DNA from: Gallibacterium trehalosifermentans
GTDB taxonomy: Bacteria; Pseudomonadota; Gammaproteobacteria; Enterobacterales; Pasteurellaceae
Direction: 5' to 3'
DNA: 64,000 nucleotides
NCBI RefSeq assembly: GCF_042433055.1
Contig: NZ_JBHLWB010000001.1
Coordinates: 434,001 to 498,000 of the forward strand
In this document: in pieces, positions 17,333-25,350 of the stretch
How positions within the stretch are numbered: position 1 is the stretch's first letter
How the letters are laid out: each line of letters starts with the position of its first letter
Notes under the pieces: generated by a model
The model's input: the letters and a program-made list of their open reading frames with translations, nothing else
Databases searched by the model: none
What the model was told of the DNA's origin: nothing
Translations under genes and position numbers: made by a program

Positions 17333-17358
17333 CCCCTGCCTTTTTGGCAGGGGTTTTT
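17333..17358 (+). terminator. Intrinsic terminator after the YdgJ-like gene
   Basis: Perfect GC-rich stem CCCCTGCC / GGCAGGGG (8 bp) with a T5 loop, followed by TTTTTCTTT. It lies 160 bases past the stop codon and just before the convergent glnD end. Confidence 0.88.
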
Positions 17359-17384
17359 CTTTATATTAGCAGCAAAGAATATCG

Positions 17385-20015
17385 CTATTGTAAGCTAGAC
17401 TCTAACTTTAACTGTAATAGGCGGCGCTCCTCAGTGGTTAAAGAAATACCTTTTTGATTCATTAAAATAAAGAAATCCTCAGCCTTCTCACCATTAGTCG
17501 TAATTTTGGCATTCATTAAACTTAATTGCTGTTCAGTAAAAATATCACTGATCATCGCCAACAAACCTGCACGATCTTTGGTGATTAATTCCAATTCCGT
17601 TTGTTCTGCTTTTTCCGTATTTAAAAATCGAACTTCTAATGGCACATTAAAATGCTGCAATTTACTACTACGACGTGCGGCAGCCGTTGGGACGCGTTTT
17701 TCACCTGTTAATACGGCTTTTAGCACTTGTGAAATTTCATCTCGGCGAGGTTTACGTAAGGCACTACCATCTGCTTCTGTTACAATAAAGCTATCAAACA
17801 CCTCTCCACTTGCTGCAGTAATAATTTGTGCATCATGAATACTTAAATTTTTTGCGTCAAGGGTACGCACTACTTTGTTAAAGAGTTGCGGCTGGTCTGT
17901 ACAATAAATAAAAATTTCAGTGGCTCCACGTGAAAATCGACTACTGACCAGTACCACCACCTCATTAGCTAAATTGTCAATCTGACATAAATATTCAGCA
18001 TGCCAAGCCAGTTGTTTAGAGGTATTGCGCAGGAAATACTCTTCTGGACAGCGTTGCCAGAGCTTATTCACATCATTTACCTTAATCTGATATTTTTCCA
18101 GCTTGGTCTGCATAAGATCCAATGCTTTGATCCGATTTTGCAAAATTTGAATACTGTAATCTAACGGAACGGAAATTCCCTGTGCTAGTTGCTGTTTCGT
18201 ATAATGATAAAGCGTTGCTAATAAAGTGCGCTTCCAGCTATTCCATAACGTTTCATTGGTAGCACAAATATCCGCGACGGTTAAACATAAGAGATAATCT
18301 AAACGGGTTTTGTTATTCACGACTTTAGCAAAGCGACTAATTTCTGCTGGATCATGAATATCACGGCGTTGTGCAACAATCGACATTTGTAGATGGGATA
18401 ATACAAGCCAAGCCATAAATTCCGCATCTTGCTCACTAAATCCATGCAAAATAGCAAAATCATACATATCAATCGCCCCTAATTCTGCATGATCACCAGA
18501 ACGTCCTTTAGCAATATCATGAAACAGTGCCGCTAAATAAAGCTGTGGTCGCTGGGTTAATGTTGGGTAGATCTGATAACAAAGCGGGTGAGTTTCTGCA
18601 ACATCTGCTTTTGCAAAACTTTCTAATTTTAATAAGAGACGGATAGTGTGTTCATCTACAGTATAAGCATGGAAGAGGTCAAATTGCATTAAGCCAACAA
18701 TGTGCTTCCACTCTCGCAAGTAGGTCTTTAACACGCCATAACGGTGCATTGGTGCAATCGCTCGAGTGATTGCCTGTGGTTGTTTGAAAATTTGCATAAA
18801 GTAATCTCGTGCTTGTGCATTTTGACTGAGATACCCTTGAAAATTCAGTAATGCTAAACGTAGTTGGCGCAAGGTACTAGAATGAATGTAACTTTGAGGA
18901 TAGCGACATAGTTGTAAAAATAACTCCACCATCGTTTCTGGCTGGCGATTAAAAATATCGTTACATTGTAACTGAATGCTGTTATTTACTAAGCAAAATG
19001 CTGGACTAATTACTACTTTTTCTGCTGTTTTGCTACAACTTGGAGATAGAAATTGTTCTTGGTAATCCTGCATCAAGACTTCACTTAATTGAATGATCTG
19101 TTGAGAATTACGGAAATAGGCTTTCATCATCGTTTCAACGGCTTGATTCCCTACCCCTTGATATCCCAACATTTCACTAATTTTTAACTGACGCTCAAAT
19201 AACAAGCGATTATCATAGCGTTTAATCACTAAATGCAGTGCGTAACGCATTTTAAACAGGAAGGTTTGGCTATCGAATAAGGCTTGATACTCTTCTGGGT
19301 AAATGAAACCATATGCTAATAAATCATTAAGGTTTTTCGCTTGAAAATGCCGCCAAGCAATCCAATACAGTAAATGCAGATCGCGTAAACCACCAGGACT
19401 ATATTTGATATCGGGTTCTAAGTTATAGCCTGTATTATGATAGCGTTGGTAACGCTCATTTTTTTCTGCTTGTTTAGCCACGAAAAAATCTTTGCTTGAC
19501 CAAAAGTCATCTTGATAAATATATTGTGTCAGTTGTTTAAATAATGCTTGATTGCCTACTAAGAAGCGAGATTCTAATAGGTTAGTTGCAATACTAATAT
19601 CATTTTTCCCCTCTTCCAGACATTGTGGCAAGGTACGAATACTGTGTCCAACTGTAAAATGACAATCCCACAAGAATTGTACAAACTCTGCAACTTTTTG
19701 TTCTACTTCTGTTGTTAATGGTTCAGAGGATAAAATTAAAAAATCGAGATCAGAAAGCGGAAACATCTCTTCTCTACCATAGCCACCAACAGCAATTAAA
19801 CTGAGCGTTGGTTGTTGATCAAAGGCAAAATGTTTCCATAAAGCCAGTAATAGTTGATCGCAAAGTTGGCTACGTTGTTTAATTAATTGATAAATATCGA
19901 TATGTTTGGAAAATGCTTGCGCTTCTTTCTCTTTTAACTGATTAAATAATTGGCGGATTTCAGTAGGTATGAGATGTTTACTGTCTAAAGCAGGTAAAGT
20001 AAATTGTGTTTGCAT
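17385..20015 (-). CDS. glnD: Bifunctional uridylyltransferase / uridylyl-removing enzyme
   Basis: GlnD senses glutamine and adds or removes UMP on PII proteins, so controlling nitrogen assimilation. The 876-residue protein has the nucleotidyltransferase motif GGYGREEMFPLSDLDFL (residues 77-93, with the two metal aspartates). An HD hydrolase domain follows with ALFHDIAKGRSGDHAELG near the middle. Two ACT domains sit at the C-terminus, the last starting around ELITKDRAGLLAMISDIF. The length is close to the 860-890 usual for the family. It lies downstream of map on the same strand, separated by a strong terminator. Confidence 0.97.
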   Translation of the reverse strand: MQTQFTLPALDSKHLIPTEIRQLFNQLKEKEAQAFSKHIDIYQLIKQRSQLCDQLLLALWKHFAFDQQPTLSLIAVGGYGREEMFPLSDLDFLILSSEPLTTEVEQKVAEFVQFLWDCHFTVGHSIRTLPQCLEEGKNDISIATNLLESRFLVGNQALFKQLTQYIYQDDFWSSKDFFVAKQAEKNERYQRYHNTGYNLEPDIKYSPGGLRDLHLLYWIAWRHFQAKNLNDLLAYGFIYPEEYQALFDSQTFLFKMRYALHLVIKRYDNRLLFERQLKISEMLGYQGVGNQAVETMMKAYFRNSQQIIQLSEVLMQDYQEQFLSPSCSKTAEKVVISPAFCLVNNSIQLQCNDIFNRQPETMVELFLQLCRYPQSYIHSSTLRQLRLALLNFQGYLSQNAQARDYFMQIFKQPQAITRAIAPMHRYGVLKTYLREWKHIVGLMQFDLFHAYTVDEHTIRLLLKLESFAKADVAETHPLCYQIYPTLTQRPQLYLAALFHDIAKGRSGDHAELGAIDMYDFAILHGFSEQDAEFMAWLVLSHLQMSIVAQRRDIHDPAEISRFAKVVNNKTRLDYLLCLTVADICATNETLWNSWKRTLLATLYHYTKQQLAQGISVPLDYSIQILQNRIKALDLMQTKLEKYQIKVNDVNKLWQRCPEEYFLRNTSKQLAWHAEYLCQIDNLANEVVVLVSSRFSRGATEIFIYCTDQPQLFNKVVRTLDAKNLSIHDAQIITAASGEVFDSFIVTEADGSALRKPRRDEISQVLKAVLTGEKRVPTAAARRSSKLQHFNVPLEVRFLNTEKAEQTELELITKDRAGLLAMISDIFTEQQLSLMNAKITTNGEKAEDFFILMNQKGISLTTEERRLLQLKLESSLQ

Positions 20016-20067
20016 AATATTCCTGTTGTAGATGTTTTTTAATCCAATTAATTGATATTTTTATAAT

Positions 20068-20107
20068 AAAAAAGCGACTTTTTCTTCACCGTTAAAGTCG
20101 CTTTTTT
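20068..20107 (-). terminator. Intrinsic terminator after map
   Basis: A perfect 14-bp stem (20068-20081 and 20094-20107) with a 12-base loop. The A-rich left arm gives a U tract on the minus-strand transcript. It separates map from glnD. Confidence 0.88.
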
Positions 20108-20114
20108 CTGGCAA

Positions 20115-20912
20115 TTAGTTATTCACCATTATTCGTTGGATACGTCCTATTTCCTCGTCTCGGATAGTTAACACCTCACAGCCATTTTCGGTTACCACAA
20201 TTTGATGCTCATATTGTGCGGAATGGCTGCGATCTTTAGTTTTCACCGTCCACCCATCGCCCATTAAACGAATTTCTTTTTTACCTGCATTGATCATCGG
20301 TTCAATCGTAAATACCATACCAGGTTGTAAAACCACACCACCATCATCAGCATAATAATGCAACACTTGTGGATCGCAATGGAATTCCGTTCCTACACCA
20401 TGCCCGCAATATTCACGCACGATTGAAAAACCTTGTTTTTCAGCATATTGTTGTATGACCCGCCCAATTTCATTCAAACGAATACCAGGTTTCACCGTGC
20501 GCAATGCCAAATAAAGCGCCTCTTGTGTAACTTCACATAATTTTTTACTACGAATTGGTGCTTCACCAACAATGTACATTTTTGAATTATCACCAAAATA
20601 GCCATCTTTAATCACAGTAACATCAATATTTAAAATATCACCCTCTTTTAGCTTTTTATCATCACTAGGAATACCATGACAGACAACTTCATTGATTGAG
20701 ATACAAACAGACTTTGGAAAACCATGATAATTTAAACAAGCAGGAATGGCTTTTTGTTCATTTACAATATAATCATGACAAATACGATCTAACTCGCCAG
20801 TAGTTACACCAGCTTTTACATAAGGTTCAATCATTACTAATACATCTGAAGCTAATTTACAAGCCACTCTTAACTTTTCAATTTCTTCTGCTGTTCTTAA
20901 TGGAATAGCCAT
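20115..20912 (-). CDS. map: Methionine aminopeptidase, type I
   Basis: Map removes the initiator methionine from nascent proteins in the cytoplasm. The 265-residue protein has the class I signature, with metal ligands in NIDVTVIKDGYFGDNSKM, EYCGHGVGTEFH, TIEPMINAG and the final glutamate in QYEHQIVVTENG. An upstream TTG at 20924 would add four residues, but GGAG lies correctly before the ATG at 20912 and MAIPLRTAEEIEKLR matches the family start. It is divergent from erpA, an arrangement also known in Haemophilus. Confidence 0.97.
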   Translation of the reverse strand: MAIPLRTAEEIEKLRVACKLASDVLVMIEPYVKAGVTTGELDRICHDYIVNEQKAIPACLNYHGFPKSVCISINEVVCHGIPSDDKKLKEGDILNIDVTVIKDGYFGDNSKMYIVGEAPIRSKKLCEVTQEALYLALRTVKPGIRLNEIGRVIQQYAEKQGFSIVREYCGHGVGTEFHCDPQVLHYYADDGGVVLQPGMVFTIEPMINAGKKEIRLMGDGWTVKTKDRSHSAQYEHQIVVTENGCEVLTIRDEEIGRIQRIMVNN

Positions 20913-21072
20913 TTTTTTCTCCAATTTTGTTCTTGTTTTAAGCGCAATATAATAACACTATTTACTATCTAATGAAAAAAACCTTTCTAGGAAATTGTTG
21001 AACGATTTACTCGGTTATTAGATAATAGCCTAATTAATTTTTTTGGGTTTATGACTAGGAGTTTTAAAATAC

Positions 21073-21417
21073 ATGAAGGAAGAAATATCCGTTCCTCTTA
21101 CCTTTACTGATGCGGCTGCAAATAAAGTAAAAAGTCTCATCGAAGGAGAAGACAATCCTAATTTAAAATTACGAGTGTATATTACTGGTGGTGGTTGTAG
21201 TGGTTTTCAATATGGATTTACCTTTGATGAAAATGTAAATGAGGGTGATTTAACAGTTGATAATGCAGGTGTTACCCTCGTTGTTGACCCAATGAGCTTA
21301 CAATATTTAATTGGCGGTACTGTCGATTATACCGAGGGGTTAGAGGGTTCTCGTTTTATCGTTGATAACCCAAATGCAACAACGACTTGTGGTTGTGGCT
21401 CTTCTTTCAGTATCTAA
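21073..21417 (+). CDS. erpA: Iron-sulfur cluster insertion protein ErpA
   Basis: ErpA is an A-type carrier that delivers Fe-S clusters to essential targets such as isoprenoid-pathway enzymes. The 114-residue length is exactly that of the E. coli protein. The three cluster cysteines are in GGGCSGFQ (near residue 42) and in the C-terminal CGCGSS. TAGGAG precedes the ATG. A hairpin terminator follows 6 bases after the stop, then yacL. Confidence 0.96.
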   Translation: MKEEISVPLTFTDAAANKVKSLIEGEDNPNLKLRVYITGGGCSGFQYGFTFDENVNEGDLTVDNAGVTLVVDPMSLQYLIGGTVDYTEGLEGSRFIVDNPNATTTCGCGSSFSI

Positions 21418-21423
21418 ACCGAT

Positions 21424-21453
21424 AAGGCTATCATTAGATAGCCTTTCTTTTTT
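21424..21453 (+). terminator. Intrinsic terminator between erpA and yacL
   Basis: Perfect 9-bp stem AAGGCTATC / GATAGCCTT with an ATTA loop, followed by TCTTTTTT. Confidence 0.8.
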
Positions 21454-21480
21454 AAAAAATTCACAATGAGAGGTGGCAAG

Positions 21481-21855
21481 ATGGAATTCCAATTTTATCG
21501 CATTGATCGACAAACGGTAAATGTCAGCTGTTCAATGGAGCATGAAGCGGTTGCTCGTTGGGCAAATAGCGAAATTCAAGGTAATGTCGTCAAAATTGAA
21601 CAACTCCTTGCCGTTATTGAACAATCTCGTCTTCAATCTCATACCGTAGATAAGATTATTACTGGTAAAGAATTTTCATTACACATTAATGCTGATGAAA
21701 TAATGGTCAAAGCAAATGTTCTTTTTGATGAAGCAAATACTGAAGACATTTTAGAAGATGATTTACAGTTCTATGACGAAGAAAATATTGCTTTATGTGG
21801 TATAGAAGATTTTGTGCATTTTTTAGAAGCGTATCGTCAATTTATTCAAGAGTAA
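21481..21855 (+). CDS. yacL: UPF0231 family protein YacL
   Basis: This is a small acidic cytoplasmic protein of unknown function. The 124 residues match E. coli YacL over the full length, notably the C-terminal block QFYDEENIALCGIEDFVHFL. An in-frame ATG at 21466 would add five residues, but GAGAGG lies correctly for the ATG at 21481, which also fits the family start MEFQFYRID. It follows erpA, the same neighbour as in Haemophilus. No catalytic motif is visible. Confidence 0.9.
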   Translation: MEFQFYRIDRQTVNVSCSMEHEAVARWANSEIQGNVVKIEQLLAVIEQSRLQSHTVDKIITGKEFSLHINADEIMVKANVLFDEANTEDILEDDLQFYDEENIALCGIEDFVHFLEAYRQFIQE

Positions 21856-21925
21856 TAAATAACTGATAATTTGCTTTATTTTTAAGCACTTATATTGCAT
21901 AAATGTAACGTGATTAATTTTTTTC

Positions 21926-21941
21926 TGCGATTACGATCACA
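21926..21941 (+). promoter_or_regulatory. Candidate CRP site before sdaC
   Basis: TGCGA-TTACGA-TCACA matches the CRP half-sites TGTGA-N6-TCACA at 9 of 10 positions. Its centre is about 70-71 bases before the transcription start predicted from the downstream promoter, close to the class I spacing of -71.5. Confidence 0.65.
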
Positions 21942-21968
21942 TTATTGAACATTGATTGCCTTTTGATT

Positions 21969-22018
21969 TTGAAGTCTTGTATTCATTTAACTATTATAGC
22001 GCCGCCCTCAAAGGGCTT
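21969..22018 (+). promoter_or_regulatory. Predicted sdaC promoter and leader hairpin
   Basis: A -35 TTGAAG (21969-21974) and a -10 TATTAT (21992-21997) are separated by 17 bases, placing the start near 22004. The first transcribed bases form a short GC hairpin, GCCCT / AGGGC with a CAA loop (22004-22016). Confidence 0.55.
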
Positions 22019-22054
22019 TATAAAAATATAAATTAAATTTAAAAAGGTGTGTGT

Positions 22055-23347
22055 ATGTTAAATGAGCAAACTGTAAAGGAATCTGTATGTCCTATAACAA
22101 AAAGATCTAACCATTGGAATAAATTTGATATTGCTTGGGTACTTAATCTATTCGGTACTGCAGTGGGCGCAGGTGTTTTATTTCTTCCTATTAATGCAGG
22201 CAAAGGTGGTTTTTGGCCTTTGGTCATTATGACAATTATTGTTGGTCCGATGACTTATCTAGCACATCGAGGATTAGCAAGATTTGTTCTCTCTTCATCT
22301 AAATCGGGTAGTGATATTACTGAAGTAGTAGAAGAACACTTTGGCAAAACAGCTGGAAAATTAATTACCCTATTATATTTCTTTGCGATTTTCCCAATTC
22401 TACTCATCTATGGTAATGGTATTACTAATACTGTTGATTCTTTTCTTGTCAATCAATTACAAATGCCTTCGCCGCCACGTTTCTTACTTTCATTGATCCT
22501 TATTGGAAGCTTAATTGGTATTTTCTTATTAGGTGAAAAAGTCGTATTAAAAGTAACTGAATGGCTAGTTTTTCCACTCGTTTTTATTCTATTTGCCTTA
22601 TCGGTTTATCTTATTCCAGAATGGAATACTAGTATGTTACAAGAAGTACCAACTGCAAAAGAATTTCTCTTAACGCTTTGGATCACAATTCCAGTTCTTG
22701 TTTTTTCATTCAATCATTCTCCAGCAATTTCTTCTTTTGTATTATCACAACAGCGTCAATACAAAGTTGCGGATATTGCAGAATATCATGCAAGCAAGAC
22801 CTTAAAAGGCACAGCAACTATTTTATTATTGTTTGTTATGTTCTTTGTTTTCAGCTGTGTATTAACTTTAACACCAGAAGATCTTGCATTAGCAAAAGAA
22901 CAGAATATTGCCATTTTATCTTTCTTAGCGAATAAATTTGATAATCCATATATCTCTTATTTAGGCCCATTAGTTGCCTTTTTAGCTATCACCAGCTCAT
23001 TCTTTGGGCACTATATGGGAGCACGTGAAGGTTTATTAGGTTTATATTTAAAATTGAAAGGTGAAAAATCATCACAAGTCAATGCAAATTCACGCCATTT
23101 AAACCTTGTCGCAGCACTATTTTTCCTACTCTCTTTATGGGGTGTTGCTATTATTAACCCAAGCATTTTAGGGTTAATTGAATCGCTTGGTGGACCGATT
23201 ATTGCAATGATTCTCTTTATTATGCCAATGTACGCGATCAGACATATCCCAGCAATGCAACGCTATCGTGGCAGATGGAGTAATGTGTTTGTCGTCATTA
23301 TGGGATTCGTCGCAATTTCTAATATTATTTATAACCTTATTGCTTAA
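22055..23347 (+). CDS. sdaC: Serine transporter, HAAAP family
   Basis: SdaC imports serine with protons across the inner membrane. The protein of 430 residues has about eleven hydrophobic segments. It shows the family stretch NLFGTAVGAGVLFLPINAG near the N-terminus, GGFWPLVIMTIIVGPMTY, and VFSFNHSPAISSFVLSQQR in the middle. The ATG at 22055 has AAGG 7 bases upstream; a GTG two codons earlier is too close to that site. The gene precedes sdaA, so uptake and deamination of serine are encoded together, probably under CRP control. Confidence 0.94.
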   Translation: MLNEQTVKESVCPITKRSNHWNKFDIAWVLNLFGTAVGAGVLFLPINAGKGGFWPLVIMTIIVGPMTYLAHRGLARFVLSSSKSGSDITEVVEEHFGKTAGKLITLLYFFAIFPILLIYGNGITNTVDSFLVNQLQMPSPPRFLLSLILIGSLIGIFLLGEKVVLKVTEWLVFPLVFILFALSVYLIPEWNTSMLQEVPTAKEFLLTLWITIPVLVFSFNHSPAISSFVLSQQRQYKVADIAEYHASKTLKGTATILLLFVMFFVFSCVLTLTPEDLALAKEQNIAILSFLANKFDNPYISYLGPLVAFLAITSSFFGHYMGAREGLLGLYLKLKGEKSSQVNANSRHLNLVAALFFLLSLWGVAIINPSILGLIESLGGPIIAMILFIMPMYAIRHIPAMQRYRGRWSNVFVVIMGFVAISNIIYNLIA

Positions 23348-23412
23348 CGAAAGTACCAATTTTCGTTAAAATTTATCTCCCTGCCTTAGGTATGTTACCT
23401 AAGGCATCTTTT
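23347..23412 (+). terminator. Two hairpins between sdaC and sdaA
   Basis: A first hairpin ACGAAA / TTTCGT (23347-23366) is followed by a perfect 11-bp stem (23382-23392 and 23396-23406) with a TGT loop and TCTTTT after it. This looks like an intrinsic terminator or attenuator that lowers sdaA expression relative to sdaC. Confidence 0.75.
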
Positions 23413-23443
23413 ATAACGAATAATAATAAATTTGTGAGTATTT

Positions 23444-24808
23444 ATGATTAGTGTGTTTGAAATGTACAAAATTGGCATTGGACCATCTAGTTCACATACA
23501 GTTGGACCAATGAAAGCGGGAAAACAATTTATTGATCAATTAATCGCTGATAATCAATTAATGCAAGTTACTCATTTACATATTGATGTATATGGTTCAC
23601 TTTCTATGACAGGCCGTGGGCATAACACCGATATTGCAATTATTATGGGGCTTGCAGGTTATCTACCTGATAATGTAGATATTGACCAAATTCCCGTTTT
23701 TATTGAACAATTAAAGCAACAAAAACAGTTTCCTTTAGCCCTAGCGACGCATACTATTCCATTTGATTTCTATCAAGATATGGAATTTCATTCAACATTT
23801 TTGCCATTACACGAAAACGGCATGACGATTAGCGCCTATCATCAAGAGCAATTATTAAAACGTGAGACCTACTACTCTATTGGTGGTGGATTTATTGTTG
23901 ATGAAGCGCATTTTCATCAACAACAGGCTAGTGAAAGTAATGTACCATTTCCATATCAAAATGCGGCAGATCTTATTCATCATTGCCGTGAAAATGGTTT
24001 AGCGATTTCTGGTGTGATGTTACGCAATGAACGCGCTTTACATAGCAAAGAAGCGTTAAATACACATTTGAGCAAAGTTTGGCAAACGATGGAAGCCTGT
24101 ATCCAGCACGGTTTATACACAGATGGTTTACTACCTGGTCCATTGAAAGTACCTCGTCGTGCAGCAAGTTTACGCCGTCTATTAGAAGCCAATAATTCCC
24201 TCTCCAGCGATCCAATGAAAGTCATTGATTGGATTAATATGTATGCGTTGGCAGTCAATGAAGAAAATGCGGCTGGTGGTCGCGTGGTTACAGCGCCAAC
24301 CAATGGCGCTTGTGGCATTGTACCAGCGGTACTCGCTTATTATCAAAAATTTATCGCCCCAATTACAGATGAGGTGCGTGATTGTTATTTATTAACCACC
24401 AGTGCGATCGGCTCATTATATAAAATGAATGCCTCTATTTCAGGCGCGGAAGTCGGTTGTCAAGGAGAGGTAGGTGTGGCTTGTTCCATGGCAGCAGCTG
24501 GGTTAACTGAAATTATGGGCGGCACGCCTGAACAAGTATGTATGGCTGCGGAAATTGCAATGGAACATAATCTAGGCTTAACTTGTGATCCTGTTGGTGG
24601 GCAAGTCCAAGTGCCTTGTATTGAACGTAATGCGATTGCTGCCGTAAAAGCGATCAATGCAAGTCGCATGGCGTTACGTCGTAACACACAACCTCGCGTT
24701 ACGCTTGATAAAGTAATTGAAACCATGTACGAAACGGGCAAAGATATGAATGCCAAATATCGTGAAACTTCACAAGGCGGATTAGCGATAAAAGTAATTT
24801 GTAATTAA
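23444..24808 (+). CDS. sdaA: L-serine dehydratase, iron-sulfur type
   Basis: SdaA deaminates L-serine to pyruvate and ammonia using a [4Fe-4S] cluster. The length of 454 residues equals E. coli SdaA. The start MISVFEMYKIGIGPSSSHTVGPM is the family signature. The conserved AAGGRVVTAPTNGACGIVPAV and late cysteines in AEVGCQGEVGVACS and LTCDPVGGQVQVPC, which bind the cluster, are present. It is the single-chain form with beta and alpha domains fused. It lies 96 bases after sdaC. Confidence 0.97.
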   Translation: MISVFEMYKIGIGPSSSHTVGPMKAGKQFIDQLIADNQLMQVTHLHIDVYGSLSMTGRGHNTDIAIIMGLAGYLPDNVDIDQIPVFIEQLKQQKQFPLALATHTIPFDFYQDMEFHSTFLPLHENGMTISAYHQEQLLKRETYYSIGGGFIVDEAHFHQQQASESNVPFPYQNAADLIHHCRENGLAISGVMLRNERALHSKEALNTHLSKVWQTMEACIQHGLYTDGLLPGPLKVPRRAASLRRLLEANNSLSSDPMKVIDWINMYALAVNEENAAGGRVVTAPTNGACGIVPAVLAYYQKFIAPITDEVRDCYLLTTSAIGSLYKMNASISGAEVGCQGEVGVACSMAAAGLTEIMGGTPEQVCMAAEIAMEHNLGLTCDPVGGQVQVPCIERNAIAAVKAINASRMALRRNTQPRVTLDKVIETMYETGKDMNAKYRETSQGGLAIKVICN

Positions 24809-24813
24809 AAATT

Positions 24814-24845
24814 AAGGGAGCAAACAGTTGCTCCCTTCTCTTTTC
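24814..24845 (+). terminator. Intrinsic terminator after sdaA
   Basis: Perfect 10-bp stem AAGGGAGCAA / TTGCTCCCTT with a 4-base loop, then TCTCTTTTC. It lies five bases past the sdaA stop, facing ilvH. Confidence 0.85.
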
Positions 24846-24852
24846 TTAATGC

Positions 24853-25350
24853 TTAAGATAATAAACAGTTTTTCTCTCCTCGAGAAAGGCTAATTAACCC
24901 AGAACGAGCTACTTCTATAATCGTCGTCTGCTCTTTAACCGCACGAATAAAGGCATTCACTTTTTCGCTATCTCCGCTCAACTGAACTGTATACGTTTTT
25001 GGCGTAATATCGACAATTTGCCCACGATAAATATCTGCCATACGCTTAATTTCCTCTCGAATTTGTCCTTGTGCTTTAATTTTGATAAGCAGAATTTCAC
25101 GTTCAACGTGCTCCACATCACTTAAATTAATCACGCGATAAACATCAATTAATTTATGCAGTTGCTTTTCAATTTGTTCGAGAACTTGTTCATCGCCATA
25201 GGCTTCAATCGTCATACGAGAAAGTGTTGGATCATCTGTTGGTGCCACGGTCAAACTTTCGATATTAAATGCTCGTTGTGAAAATAATCCGATAACTCGT
25301 GATAATGCTCCAGATTCATTTTCTAATAATACTGATAAAATTCTACGCAT
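24853..25350 (-). CDS. ilvH: Acetolactate synthase III, small regulatory subunit
   Basis: IlvH binds valine and gives feedback control to the IlvI catalytic subunit. The 165-residue protein starts MRRILSVLLENESGALSRVIGLF, the ACT domain signature, followed by RAFNIESLTVAPTDD. The C-terminal half is the second regulatory domain. The start codon overlaps the ilvI stop by one base (TAATG), so translation is coupled. Confidence 0.96.
   Translation of the reverse strand: MRRILSVLLENESGALSRVIGLFSQRAFNIESLTVAPTDDPTLSRMTIEAYGDEQVLEQIEKQLHKLIDVYRVINLSDVEHVEREILLIKIKAQGQIREEIKRMADIYRGQIVDITPKTYTVQLSGDSEKVNAFIRAVKEQTTIIEVARSGLISLSRGEKNCLLS

Noticed and set aside
17183..17398. Open frame of 71 codons between the YdgJ-like gene and glnD
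   Set aside because: It has no ribosome site, poor codon pattern, and overlaps a strong intrinsic terminator.
17506..17838. Open frame of 110 codons opposite glnD
   Set aside because: It overlaps the ACT domains of glnD completely and lacks any family feature.
23980..24318. Open frame of 112 codons opposite sdaA
   Set aside because: It lies fully inside the conserved sdaA coding sequence and reflects its codon bias.
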